The notes below the pieces were generated by a model that was not told the origin of the DNA, did not search any database, and saw nothing but the letters and a program-made list of their open reading frames with translations. DNA of 41,084 nucleotides from Streptomyces oryzae. GTDB taxonomy: Bacteria; Actinomycetota; Actinomycetes; Streptomycetales; Streptomycetaceae. The stretch covers positions 1 to 41,084 of the forward strand of contig NZ_JADKMA010000045.1 of the NCBI RefSeq assembly GCF_017676365.1, given 5' to 3'. Position numbers and translations under genes: made by a program. Position 1 is the first letter of the stretch. Every line of letters starts with the position of its first letter. Of the stretch, positions 25,666 through 33,232 are shown in pieces.

Positions 25666-26455
25666 GCCGTCCGCCGCGCGCCGCGGCACCCGCGCCCGGC
25701 ACAAGGCGCTGCTGGCCCTGCTGCGCGAGGGCACCACGCATGTGGACGAACTCGCCGCCGCGCTGGACGTCTCGGCCTCGACCGTCCGCCGCGATCTGCG
25801 CCGGCTCACCGTGGACCAGCAGGTGGCCAGGACCTACGGCGGTGCGGTGGTGCCGGAGGCGTTCCACGAGCGCCCGGTCGCCGAGAGCGCCCGGCTGCGG
25901 CTGCGCGCGAAGGCCGCGATAGCGGAGGCGGCCCGGCCGCTGGTGCCCACGACCGGCGCGGTCTTCGTCGACGCGGGAACGACCTGCGCCGCGCTGGCCC
26001 GCCGGCTGGCCGAGGAGTGGTCGGAGCCGAACGATCACCAGGCCCTCGTGGTCACCCGCGGCCTGGAGACGGCGCAGGTGCTCGCGGACGCGCCCGGCGT
26101 GGAGGTGGTGATGCTGGGCGGCAGCGTCCGGCCGCTCAGCCACGGCCTCGTCGGACCACTGGCCGACCTCGCGCTGGAACGGCTGTCGTTCGAGGTGGCC
26201 TTCCTCGGCGCCGACGCGGTCGACCCGCACCGCGGGGTGGGGGAGCCGACCCTGGCGGAGACGGCCGTCAAGGAGCGGGTCGCGGCGCGGGCCCACCGCG
26301 TCGTGGTCCTGGCGGACGCGACCAAGCTCGAAGTGCACGACGCGCCTGCCTGGGCCCGGCTGCCGGGTGACTGGACGCTCGTCACGGACGCGGACGCGCC
26401 CGAGGAACTGGCCGGACGATGCGAGGCGGCCGGGGTGACCCTGGTGCGGGGGTGA
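25658..26455 (+). CDS. DeoR-family regulator of the acid-sugar operon
   Basis: This 265-residue protein has a DeoR winged helix near the N-terminus (HVDELAAALDVSASTVRRDLRRL, about residues 28-50) followed by the ARTYGG wing, and the C-terminal sugar-phosphate sensor domain with VFVDAGTTCAALARRL, VVMLGGSVRP and FLGADAVDPHRG. The ATG at 25658 overlaps the PdxA2 gene by eight bases, so it is the last gene of the four-gene operon. A phosphorylated intermediate of the pathway is the likely effector, as for other DeoR proteins. An in-frame GTG at 25649 is a less likely start. Confidence 0.92.
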   Translation: MAEPSAARRGTRARHKALLALLREGTTHVDELAAALDVSASTVRRDLRRLTVDQQVARTYGGAVVPEAFHERPVAESARLRLRAKAAIAEAARPLVPTTGAVFVDAGTTCAALARRLAEEWSEPNDHQALVVTRGLETAQVLADAPGVEVVMLGGSVRPLSHGLVGPLADLALERLSFEVAFLGADAVDPHRGVGEPTLAETAVKERVAARAHRVVVLADATKLEVHDAPAWARLPGDWTLVTDADAPEELAGRCEAAGVTLVRG

Positions 26456-26682
26456 CGGGAAGGCGGGTGAGGTCGGGCCGGCGTACGAACGCGCCACGCT
26501 CGGCGGTAAGAGCGCGATGCCGTACCCGGACGAGGTGAGCGCGAACTCCTCCTCTACCGAGGCGGCGTTGAACGGCCGCCGCAGGTTCGGGCGCCCGGTG
26601 CGCTACCGGCGGCAGCCGCTCCACGACTTCCTCTCGTGCTCGAGCTCGGCCTCGGCCCGAACCGGCCCGCATGGCCATGCGC
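26456..26682. other. Intergenic stretch without a convincing gene
   Basis: The 227 bases between the DeoR gene and the convergent nitroreductase gene hold open frames on both strands, but none has a ribosome site, a recognisable domain or a frame that stands out by third-base bias. It might be decayed coding DNA. I see no clean hairpin. Confidence 0.4.
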
Positions 26683-27381
26683 TCACCCGTGGAAGGTTGT
26701 GGTCGTCTCGAGCGGGGCCCGCTCGGTCACGAGCCGGTTCACCGGCGCGGTCTCATCGGCGTAGCCGAAGGAGACGCCCACGAGCAGTCTCCCCTCGCAG
26801 ACGCCGAGTTCTTCCCGCACGGTGTCCGCGTAGAAACTCAGCAGCCCCTGCGGGCAACTGTCGACGCCGTACCCGGCCATGGCCAGCAGCAGTGTCTGCA
26901 TGTAGGCGCCGGTATCCGCGGCCAGCCGCGCCCCGCCGTCGCCGGTGACGAAGAGGAACGCGGCATGTGGCGCGCCGTAGAAGCGCAGGCTCTCCGCGTC
27001 GTAGGCCGCACGTGCTGCGTGGTCGTCACGGCCGATGCCCAGTGTCCCGTACAACGCGGCGCCGAAAGCGGCCCGGCGCGTCTGGTGCGCTCGCGCGTAC
27101 ATCTCCTCGGAGTACGGAAAGTCCGCGGTGGTCTGCTGGCGGGCGTGGGCGGCCTGCAGGGCATCGGCCAGGCGGTCACGCTTCGCGCCGCTCACCACCT
27201 CCACCCGCCACGGCTGCGCGTTGGAGTTGGACGGCGCGGCGCCCGCCAGCGAGAAGATCGCGCGCATCGTGTCCCCGGGCACGGCGTCCGTACGGAACGC
27301 CCGGGTGGCGTGGCGGCCGCGTATCAGCTTCTCCGCACTGCTGCTCAGCTCGGTGGTGACCGGCCTGCTCGTGGAACACAT
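26683..27381 (-). CDS. Nitroreductase-family flavoprotein
   Basis: This 232-residue protein is an FMN-dependent nitroreductase-fold enzyme. The N-terminal IRGRHATRAFRTDAVP and AAPSNSNAQPWRVEVVSG motifs bind FMN phosphate and ring, and GYGVDSCPQGLLSFYADTVREELG with LLVGVSFGYAD closes the fold. Relatives reduce nitro groups, quinones or similar electron acceptors with NAD(P)H. The ATG at 27381 has GGAGGAG upstream. It is divergent from a TetR regulator, with two matching palindromes between them, so it is probably induced when the repressor binds a toxic aromatic or quinone-like compound. The true substrate is unknown. Confidence 0.92.
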   Translation of the reverse strand: MCSTSRPVTTELSSSAEKLIRGRHATRAFRTDAVPGDTMRAIFSLAGAAPSNSNAQPWRVEVVSGAKRDRLADALQAAHARQQTTADFPYSEEMYARAHQTRRAAFGAALYGTLGIGRDDHAARAAYDAESLRFYGAPHAAFLFVTGDGGARLAADTGAYMQTLLLAMAGYGVDSCPQGLLSFYADTVREELGVCEGRLLVGVSFGYADETAPVNRLVTERAPLETTTTFHG

Positions 27382-27406
27382 GGAACACTCCTCCGCGGCG
27401 ATTCAG

Positions 27407-27424
27407 GTAAACGGAATCGTTTAC
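27407..27424. promoter_or_regulatory. TetR operator, proximal to the nitroreductase gene
   Basis: GTAAACG (27407-27413) and CGTTTAC (27418-27424) form a perfect inverted repeat with a four-base spacer, 26 bases upstream of the nitroreductase start. The same pattern occurs at 27461-27478. Confidence 0.78.
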
Positions 27425-27460
27425 TTGCGGGACCGACCTTAACAGTCCACCTGTGGTGGA

Positions 27461-27478
27461 GTAAACGCTCACGTATAC
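27461..27478. promoter_or_regulatory. TetR operator, proximal to the tetR gene, over its -10 box
   Basis: GTAAACG (27461-27467) and CGTATAC (27472-27478) repeat the first site with one mismatch; the centres lie 54 bases apart. The right arm overlaps TATACT (27474-27479), a near-consensus -10 box seven bases before the GTG start at 27487, which suggests a leaderless and self-repressed tetR mRNA. Confidence 0.75.
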
Positions 27479-27486
27479 TTTGCTCC

Positions 27487-28080
27487 GTGAGTACGACGAC
27501 TACGGCGTCCCAACGGCAGGGACGCGGCGGCCGGGAGCGCATCCTGGCCGCAGCCGCCCGGCTGTTCGCCGCCCAGGGGATCAACGCGACAGGCATGGAG
27601 CAGGTCGCGGAGCGGGCACCGGTGTCCAAACGCACGCTCTATGCGCACTTTCGGACCAAGAACGACCTGGTCATCGCCCACTTGCAGGGCCTGGCCTCAT
27701 CGGGCGCCACCCTGGAGAGCGTGCTGAGCCGCGACGACATCCCCCCGCGGGAACGGATCCTCGCACTGTTCGACGAACCCGCCACTGACACGGCCCCGGT
27801 GCGCGGCTGCCCGTTCATCGACGCCGCTGCGGAGTTCCCCGACCCGCAGAGCGCGGTCCACTCCTATGCGCGCGAACAGAAGCTGCTGATGGCCCGGTCG
27901 GTCACCGCGCTGTTGACCGAGCTGGGCTGCCGCGAGCCGGCCGCTCTCGCCGAGCAACTGGTCACCCTCGCCGACGGAGCGGCCAGCCGTGCGATGGTGC
28001 TGGACGAAGCGGACTACGGGCGGCACGCGCGGGCGGCAGCGGAAGTCCTCCTCGAACGCGCGCTGCCCGGCCCGGCATAG
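27487..28080 (+). CDS. TetR/AcrR-family repressor
   Basis: This 197-residue protein has the TetR helix-turn-helix near its start (RERILAAAARLFAAQGINATGMEQVAERAPVSKRTLYAHFRTKNDL, about residues 15-60). The ligand domain includes RGCPFIDAAAEFPDP, a stretch shared by one subgroup of TetR regulators. The GTG at 27487 is placed by a TATACT box just upstream. It is divergent from the nitroreductase gene, with two copies of GTAAACG-N4-CGTwTAC between them, so it most likely represses both genes and is released by the compound that the nitroreductase handles. Confidence 0.92.
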   Translation: MSTTTTASQRQGRGGRERILAAAARLFAAQGINATGMEQVAERAPVSKRTLYAHFRTKNDLVIAHLQGLASSGATLESVLSRDDIPPRERILALFDEPATDTAPVRGCPFIDAAAEFPDPQSAVHSYAREQKLLMARSVTALLTELGCREPAALAEQLVTLADGAASRAMVLDEADYGRHARAAAEVLLERALPGPA

Positions 28081-28110
28081 CGCGCTGAAGCAGAGGGGGA
28101 GGGGCCGGGC

Positions 28111-28770
28111 TCAGTACGCCGACTTGCTCGCATGCAGCGGCGCGAGGAGGAGGGCGAGACACAACAGCCCCGGCGGGAGACACAGGGCCCACACCCACCA
28201 TGAACCCTCCTCGGCGAGGACCCGGATGCCCGGAAAGTAGGCGCACAGGCCCAGCCCGGCCCAGGCGGCGGACCGCACCGTCAGCGCCCGTCCCTCCCAG
28301 GGGCCCTCGTGCCACAGCAGGCACGCCAGGGCCAGCCCGAGGCCCGTCCAGGCCAGCAGCAGGCTCAGCACCAGCGCCGAGCCGCCGTTCGGTCCCACCT
28401 CACAGGTCCTGCCGCGCACAGTGACGCGCATCAGCTTCCCGTGCCAGATCACCATGTCGGCACGGGACCCGCGCCGCGCGTCGTCGTGGCAGGGAGGGAA
28501 GGACCCCTCCAGGTGGTAGGTCTGCTCGGCGCCGGAGGCCCACCGCAGACGCAGGGTCGGCCCGGTCTCCAACTGTGCCTTCGCGACGACGCGGCCCTGC
28601 GTGCGCCGCAGACAGCCGTGGGGTGACCTCTGTCCATCCAGTTCCTCGCACCAGGGCGCACGCGGATAGTGCACCCGCTCCTGGTACGGCCCGTCCGCCA
28701 TGCTCAGTCCGGCCCAGACCAGCAGCGCCCCGACCACAGTGCCGAACACCCGCCCCAGCAGTCCCGCCAT
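28111..28770 (-). CDS. Membrane protein with cysteine-containing external domain, unknown function
   Basis: This 219-residue protein has a first span near residues 8-24 (TVVGALLVWAGLS), then an approximately 100-residue hydrophilic domain with four cysteines (APWCEEL, HGCLRR, PPCHDD, RTCEVG) that could form disulfides outside the cell, then three more spans from about residue 133. I recognise no family. I chose the ATG at 28770; an upstream GTG would add 22 residues of low-complexity sequence. It ends 30 bases past the convergent tetR stop. It lies on the same strand as the downstream-facing DeoR gene but 116 bases away. Confidence 0.65.
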   Translation of the reverse strand: MAGLLGRVFGTVVGALLVWAGLSMADGPYQERVHYPRAPWCEELDGQRSPHGCLRRTQGRVVAKAQLETGPTLRLRWASGAEQTYHLEGSFPPCHDDARRGSRADMVIWHGKLMRVTVRGRTCEVGPNGGSALVLSLLLAWTGLGLALACLLWHEGPWEGRALTVRSAAWAGLGLCAYFPGIRVLAEEGSWWVWALCLPPGLLCLALLLAPLHASKSAY

Positions 28771-28866
28771 GCCCAACACCCCGCCGACCGGGCCGGGTAC
28801 GGCCCGGCACCCACGCTGACCGAGCAAGCCTGGCACAGCCGACGGGAGAGGCGTCAGACACTTCAG

Positions 28867-28880
28867 GCCCGGTGCCGGGC
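28867..28880 (-). terminator. Weak hairpin after the DeoR gene
   Basis: GCCCGG (28867-28872) and CCGGGC (28875-28880) form a short stem with a two-base loop, just beyond the stop of the minus-strand DeoR gene. It is short, so the call is tentative. Confidence 0.35.
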
Positions 28881-28886
28881 GCTCGG

Positions 28887-29780
28887 TCAGTCAGCCGTCG
28901 TCACATGCACGCCGTGGCGTTCGAGCTCCCGGGCCACGCGCGCGGGAGGGCGTTCGTCGGTGACGAGCGATGTCAGCCGGTCGAGCCCGCACAGCCGCAC
29001 GGGGGCCGTGCTGGAGAACTTCGCCGCATCGACGAGAAGGACGACCTCGTCGGCAGGTTCCATGAGGGCGAGCTTGGTGGCTCGTTCCACGTCGGCCTCG
29101 ACGTAGACGCCGCGCTCGTCGACCGCTGCGGCACCGAGGAAGAACAGCCGCATACGCAGGCGCTGGGCCTGCTCGACGGTGGTCGCTCCGACGAAGGCCT
29201 GGCTCGGAGGGTAGAGCTCCCCGCCGAGTCCCACCACGCGTGCGCCGGGCAGGTGGAGCAGCTGCTGGATGACCGGCACGGAGTGGGTGACGACGGTGCC
29301 GGTGAAGGCGGGCGGGAAGTGGGCGACGACACCGAAGGTGGTGGTTCCCGCGTCGACCGCCACGACATCGTCCTCGTGTACGAGCTCCGCCGCTCGCGCC
29401 GCTATGCGCTTCTTCGCCTCGGCGCTGGAGTGTGCGCGGGAGATGAACTCCGAGGTACGCAAGGTGGCGTGCGGGAGGCTGATGCCGCCACGGACGACCC
29501 GGACGTCTCCGTCGGCCGAAAGCCGCCGCAGGTCACGGCGGATCGTCATATCCGAGACGCCGAGATCGGCCACCAGGTCGGCGACCGAGACGAACCCGCT
29601 GGCCTGGACGCGCTCGAGGATGTGGGCTCGCCGGCCGGCGGCACGGGTGTACCGCATCGCCGCGTTCTCCTGACCGGACGCGGCGTCGGATGCCGGGCCC
29701 GCTCCGGTCCCGGGCGCCGGCTCGTGCGCCGCGGCGTCGGCAGCGGTCTCCGGCCGGACGGTGCGCTGTCCCTCATCCAT
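28887..29780 (-). CDS. DeoR-family regulator of the sulfosugar-type cluster (CsqR/YihW-like role)
   Basis: This 297-residue protein has a DeoR winged helix (SVADLVADLGVSDMTIRRDLRRL, about residues 65-87) followed by VRVVRGG, and the sugar-phosphate sensor domain (VVAVDAGTTTFGVVAHF, VVGLGGELYPPSQAFVG, FFLGAAAVDERG). The ATG at 29780 has AAGGGGAG ten bases upstream, and the first 41 codons keep strong G/C third-base bias, so I accept the Ala/Pro-rich extension; the alternative ATG at 29657 (AGGAG upstream) gives the usual 256 residues. It is divergent from a YihV-like kinase, with a tandem repeat between. In E. coli the sulfoquinovose genes are also controlled by a DeoR protein, YihW/CsqR. Confidence 0.92.
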   Translation of the reverse strand: MDEGQRTVRPETAADAAAHEPAPGTGAGPASDAASGQENAAMRYTRAAGRRAHILERVQASGFVSVADLVADLGVSDMTIRRDLRRLSADGDVRVVRGGISLPHATLRTSEFISRAHSSAEAKKRIAARAAELVHEDDVVAVDAGTTTFGVVAHFPPAFTGTVVTHSVPVIQQLLHLPGARVVGLGGELYPPSQAFVGATTVEQAQRLRMRLFFLGAAAVDERGVYVEADVERATKLALMEPADEVVLLVDAAKFSSTAPVRLCGLDRLTSLVTDERPPARVARELERHGVHVTTAD

Positions 29781-29841
29781 CGCGACTTTGCTCCCCTTCT
29801 CATCGCTGTCCGCCTCGTGGCTCGCACGGTGCGGTGAAGTC

Positions 29842-29847
29842 AGTCTA
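29842..29847 (-). promoter_or_regulatory. Possible -10 box for the DeoR gene
   Basis: TAGACT on the minus strand (29847-29842) lies 62 bases upstream of the DeoR start. TTTGAA within the first repeat unit is 16 bases further up and could be its -35 box, which would place the operator over the promoter. Confidence 0.4.
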
Positions 29848-29854
29848 CGCAGAA

Positions 29855-29898
29855 GTGTTGACTTTCAAACAACCTGGTGTTGATTATCGACCAACCTG
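29855..29898. repeat. Tandem 22-bp direct repeat, probable DeoR operator
   Basis: Two 22-base units abut exactly (29855-29876 and 29877-29898) and agree at 18 of 22 positions. Both start GTGTTGA and end CAACCTG (first unit AACAACCTG, second ACCAACCTG). Inside each is a TTGA-N3-TCAA/TCGA core. They cover both boxes of the kinase promoter and approach the DeoR promoter. DeoR regulators often bind repeated short sites, so this is the likely control point for the whole cluster. Confidence 0.75.
29858..29887 (+). promoter_or_regulatory. Promoter of the sulfosugar-type operon
   Basis: TTGACT (29858-29863) and GATTAT (29882-29887) are 18 bases apart, with each box inside one unit of the tandem repeat. 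Transcription would start near 29894, and GGGAGG stands before the ATG at 29921. Confidence 0.6.
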
Positions 29899-29920
29899 AT
29901 CCCAGGGAGGTGCAGAGAGC

Positions 29921-30853
29921 ATGCCCCCAGAACGGGTGGTCTTCGTCGGTGCAGTAACGCTCGACACGATCGCGCTGGTCGACCACATGCCAGGACCGGA
30001 CGAACGACACATCGCCGAGGACCTCGTCCGGGCAGGCGGTGGACCCGCGGCGACAGCAGCTGTCGCGGCAGCCCGGCTCGGCCTCGCCGACGTCCACTTC
30101 GTCGGCGCCGTGGGCGACGACGAGGACGGAGACCGGGCGGTCGCGAGCCTGGCCGAAGAAGGGGTCGGCGTCAGCGGTGTGGTGCGGGTCCCCTCCCGGC
30201 CGACCGGCGCCAGCGTGGTCCTCGTCGACCGCTCCCGGGGCACCCGCGCGATCTGCACCCGGCGGGTTCCCGAACCTGTGCTGCCCGCGAGGTCGCCGGC
30301 CGTGGAACTCGTCCGGACGGCCTCGTGGGTGCACGTGGACCACCTCGGCTGGCCCGCGGTCAGCGGTTTCCCGGCCGGCCCTGGCAGCGAAGGGACCGAC
30401 CACCGTCCCCGGCTCTCCGTGGATGCGGGCAACCCGATACCGGGCTATCACCCGCGCGGTGTCGCCCTGGACGTGCCGACCGATGCCTCGCTCACGGCCC
30501 GGTACGGAACCGCGGACCTCGAAACCGCTCTGGCCCGTGCCGTCGGCGACGGTGCGGACTGCGTCGTCGCCACCCGCGGAGCCCGGGGTTCGGTCGCCCT
30601 GACCGCCGACGGGCGGCGTGCGAGCGCGCCGGGTCTGCCTGTCGACCTCGTATCGACCCTCGGAGCCGGAGACGTCTTCCACGGTGCGCTGCTCACCGCC
30701 GTCGTCCGCGGAGAGCCGCTCGTCCGGTGCCTGGAGTACGCCAACGCGGTCGCGGCGCTGTCCTGCCGCGGTCTCGACGGGCGTTCGCACATCCCGACCC
30801 ACCGGGAAACCACCGCCTTCCTCTCCGCCGCCGTTTCCGCCGCCCGCCCCTGA
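29921..30853 (+). CDS. PfkB-family sugar kinase, YihV-like (sulfofructose kinase type)
   Basis: This 310-residue ribokinase-family enzyme closely resembles E. coli YihV, which phosphorylates 6-deoxy-6-sulfofructose at O1. Shared stretches from memory are GGGPAATAAVAAARLG (residues 39-54), VGDDEDG near 64-70, the STLGAGDVFHGAL ATP/catalytic block with base D251, and a GRSHIP-like end where YihV has GRAGIP. Other PfkB kinases such as ribokinase usually lack the GGGPAATAAVAAARLG form. It is followed by a YihT-like aldolase, the partner that splits the product. The ATG at 29921 has GAGAG and an earlier GGGAGG upstream. The operator repeat lies directly before it. Confidence 0.87.
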   Translation: MPPERVVFVGAVTLDTIALVDHMPGPDERHIAEDLVRAGGGPAATAAVAAARLGLADVHFVGAVGDDEDGDRAVASLAEEGVGVSGVVRVPSRPTGASVVLVDRSRGTRAICTRRVPEPVLPARSPAVELVRTASWVHVDHLGWPAVSGFPAGPGSEGTDHRPRLSVDAGNPIPGYHPRGVALDVPTDASLTARYGTADLETALARAVGDGADCVVATRGARGSVALTADGRRASAPGLPVDLVSTLGAGDVFHGALLTAVVRGEPLVRCLEYANAVAALSCRGLDGRSHIPTHRETTAFLSAAVSAARP

Positions 30854-30885
30854 GCGGCGCCCGTCCTTCACCAGGAGTGCAAACC

Positions 30886-31788
30886 GTGCCCCATCCCGTA
30901 CGCCCGTCCTCCGGTACCGGCAGCCGTGACCTCTCCGCGCTCAGGCGCCCCTCCGGCGCGTTCGCCATGCTCGCCGTCGACCAACGCGAGGCCCTGCGGG
31001 CGATGATGGCAGACCAGCGCGGACGGGCTGTCCAGGACGCCGAGGTCACCGCCTTCAAGCTCGACGCGATACGCACGCTCACGCCGTACGCGTCCGCCGT
31101 CCTCCTCGACAAGCAGTTCGTTCTCGACCAGGCACTGGAGCAGGGCGCCGTGTACCCCGGCTGCGGACTCATCGCCGCCGGCGACCGCTTCGTACCCGGA
31201 GCCGACGAGCTTGTCACCGACGCGGTCATCGACGCCGACGTGGACCTGGAGCACTACGCCGCGGCAGGCGCCGTCGCGGCGAAGCTGCTCGTCGTGTGGC
31301 GGCCCGACGAAGATCCGCAGCGGCGGGTCGACATGGTGCGCACGTTCGTCTCCCGCGCCCGCGGCGCGCGGCTCATCAGCATCATCGAGCCGGTCTCCCG
31401 CGCTCCCCGTGACGCGCGCCCATGGGACTGGGACGCCGGCGTACTCGCCGCGGCGCGTGAACTCGGGGACCTCGGCGCCGACCTCTACAAGGCGGAGGTG
31501 CCCCGGCACGGCGAGGGAGACGAGGCCGGGATCCGGCGCGGCTGCGCGGAGATCACCGAGGCTGTCGCCTCACCGTGGGTCGTGCTGTCCTCCGGGGTCG
31601 CGGACGAGGTGTTTCCGCGTGCCGTGGAACTGGCCATGCGGGAGGGGGCCTCGGGCTTCCTGGCCGGCCGGGCCGTCTGGCGCGCCTGCCTGGCCGCCGA
31701 CGACGTGCGGGCCTCGCTCGGCCGGGACGCCGTGGCGCGGCTGCGGCGGCTGTGCGAGGTCGTCGACCGGATCGCGGGGGAGTGGTGA
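30886..31788 (+). CDS. Class I aldolase, YihT-like (sulfofructose 1-phosphate aldolase type)
   Basis: This 300-residue aldolase aligns along its whole length with E. coli YihT as I recall it, and less well with tagatose-bisphosphate aldolases such as LacD. Matching blocks are GAFAMLAVDQREALRAM, LTPYASAVLLDKQF, LLVVWRPDEDPQRRVDMV, LISIIEP, the Schiff-base GADLYKAE with K202, and GASGFLAGRAVW near 254-265. YihT splits 6-deoxy-6-sulfofructose 1-phosphate into dihydroxyacetone phosphate and 3-sulfolactaldehyde. The GTG at 30886 has AGGAG at 30873-30877. Its stop overlaps the start of the isomerase-like gene by one base (TGATG). The sulfonate preference is inferred from the match and the neighbours. 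Confidence 0.87.
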   Translation: MPHPVRPSSGTGSRDLSALRRPSGAFAMLAVDQREALRAMMADQRGRAVQDAEVTAFKLDAIRTLTPYASAVLLDKQFVLDQALEQGAVYPGCGLIAAGDRFVPGADELVTDAVIDADVDLEHYAAAGAVAAKLLVVWRPDEDPQRRVDMVRTFVSRARGARLISIIEPVSRAPRDARPWDWDAGVLAAARELGDLGADLYKAEVPRHGEGDEAGIRRGCAEITEAVASPWVVLSSGVADEVFPRAVELAMREGASGFLAGRAVWRACLAADDVRASLGRDAVARLRRLCEVVDRIAGEW

Positions 31789-33203
31789 TGGGAACGCCTC
31801 GCGCGGTCGTGGTCTGTACCGCCCGGCCCACCTTCGACCTGGACGCGGCCAGCGAGCGGGCGCGAGCGGCGCGCACACTCCTCGAAGAGCTGGGGGCCGA
31901 GGTGTCGGGACCTGACGGTCTCGTGCTGACCCCCGACGACACGGAGGCGGCCGCGGAGTTCGTGGACCCTCGTGCCGATCTGGTCGTCCATGTCTGTGCG
32001 TCGTTCTCCGACGCGTCAGCGGCCCTGCGCCTCTACGCCGGCCTTGACCGGCCGGTTCTGCTGTGGTCCTTCCGCGAGCCGGGTCCGGTCGGCGACCGGC
32101 TCTGGCTCAACTCCCTCTGCGGGGCCAACCTGTTCGGGCATGCGCTGGTCCGCGAGGGCGGCTCCGTGCGGCTGCTCCACGGCGACCCCGAGGAGGCCGC
32201 GGTCCGGGAGACCCTGCGAGCGGCACTGGGCGGCGAACTGCCGACGGCCCCGCCGCTGCCGGATCCCGTTCGGCCGCCCGCCCCCGAGCCGCGGGTGCGC
32301 CAGGCGCTGGAGGCCTTGCGGGGCAAGCGGATCGGAGTGGTCGGGGACGCGCCCTCCGGCTTCACTCCGAGCGAGTACGACGCGGATCTGCTGCGGGACG
32401 TCTTCGGCATCGAGGTCGAACGCATCGAGGTCGAGGACGCCTTCACCCGCACCCTGGGCGTACCGCCGGAAGCCGTCGAGAAGGAGCTCGCCGCGGCCAC
32501 CAGGGCACGGCCCTCGCTGCTCGGTCTGGACCCGGACCAGGCCGCGACCTTCGCGGCGGTGACGAGCGCGCTGCGGGACTGGAGCGCGGCCCAGGTGCTG
32601 GCCGGCGTCGCCGTGCGGTGCTGGCCGGAGTTCCCGACCCAGCTGGGCGCCTGCCCGTGCTCGGCGCTCTCCCGCCTGGCCGACGAAGGCGTACCCACGG
32701 CGTGCGAGCGCGACGTCCACGGCACGGTGACCATGCTGCTGCTGGAGGCGCTCGGCAGCGGAACGACGTACCTCGTCGACACCGTCGACCTGGACGCGGA
32801 GCGCAACCTCGTACGGCTGTGGCACTGCGGTTCCGCGGCGACGGCGCTGGCCGCCGACCCGGCGGCGGCGACCCAGTCGGTCCACTGCAACCGCAAGATC
32901 GGCGTCGCCGGCGACTTCCCACTGCGCACCGGGCCGGTCGTGATGGCCCGGATCACCGAGGACCCCGACCCGTCCAACGCGACGCGGCTGCGCCTGCTGA
33001 TCGCTTCCGGCACCTCACTGCCGGAGCCCAACCGCTTCCAGGGAAACACCGCGGCCGTCCGGCTCGACGCCGACGCCGAGGGCTTCGTCCACGGCCTGGT
33101 CACCGGCGGCTTCCCGCACCACACCGTCCTCGCCTGGACCGATGTACGGCCCGGCCTGCGGGCCGCGGCCGGAGCCTGCGGCATCCCCGTCGTCGAGTGG
33201 TGA
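31788..33203 (+). CDS. L-fucose/arabinose isomerase-fold protein, probable sulfosugar isomerase
   Basis: This 471-residue protein has the layout of fucose isomerase-like enzymes. The N-terminal Rossmann-like domain has DLVVHVCASFSDASAAL; the catalytic part has VAVRCWPEFPTQLGACPCSALSRL, ACERDVHGT, LVDTVDLD and LWHCG, where the E, D and later H are likely metal ligands. Such enzymes interconvert aldoses and ketoses. Between a YihT-like aldolase and a sugar importer, the expected reaction is sulfoquinovose to sulfofructose, replacing YihS, which belongs to another family. I recall an isomerase of this type in actinobacterial sulfoglycolysis but cannot confirm it here. The ATG at 31788 has GGGGGAG upstream; a GTG at 31785 is also in frame. 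Confidence 0.8.
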   Translation: MGTPRAVVVCTARPTFDLDAASERARAARTLLEELGAEVSGPDGLVLTPDDTEAAAEFVDPRADLVVHVCASFSDASAALRLYAGLDRPVLLWSFREPGPVGDRLWLNSLCGANLFGHALVREGGSVRLLHGDPEEAAVRETLRAALGGELPTAPPLPDPVRPPAPEPRVRQALEALRGKRIGVVGDAPSGFTPSEYDADLLRDVFGIEVERIEVEDAFTRTLGVPPEAVEKELAAATRARPSLLGLDPDQAATFAAVTSALRDWSAAQVLAGVAVRCWPEFPTQLGACPCSALSRLADEGVPTACERDVHGTVTMLLLEALGSGTTYLVDTVDLDAERNLVRLWHCGSAATALAADPAAATQSVHCNRKIGVAGDFPLRTGPVVMARITEDPDPSNATRLRLLIASGTSLPEPNRFQGNTAAVRLDADAEGFVHGLVTGGFPHHTVLAWTDVRPGLRAAAGACGIPVVEW

Positions 33204-33232
33204 CCGACGGGCCACGACCACTAGGAGGAACG

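Noticed and set aside
26456..26682. Small genes on either strand between the DeoR and nitroreductase genes
   Set aside because: No ribosome site, no recognisable domain and no clear codon bias in any frame; at most a decayed remnant.
30886..31788. Aldolase as a tagatose 1,6-bisphosphate aldolase (LacD)
   Set aside because: The match to YihT is stronger in every conserved block, and the neighbours (YihV-like kinase, TauE/SafE exporter, aldehyde dehydrogenase) do not fit tagatose metabolism. Not fully excluded without a tree.
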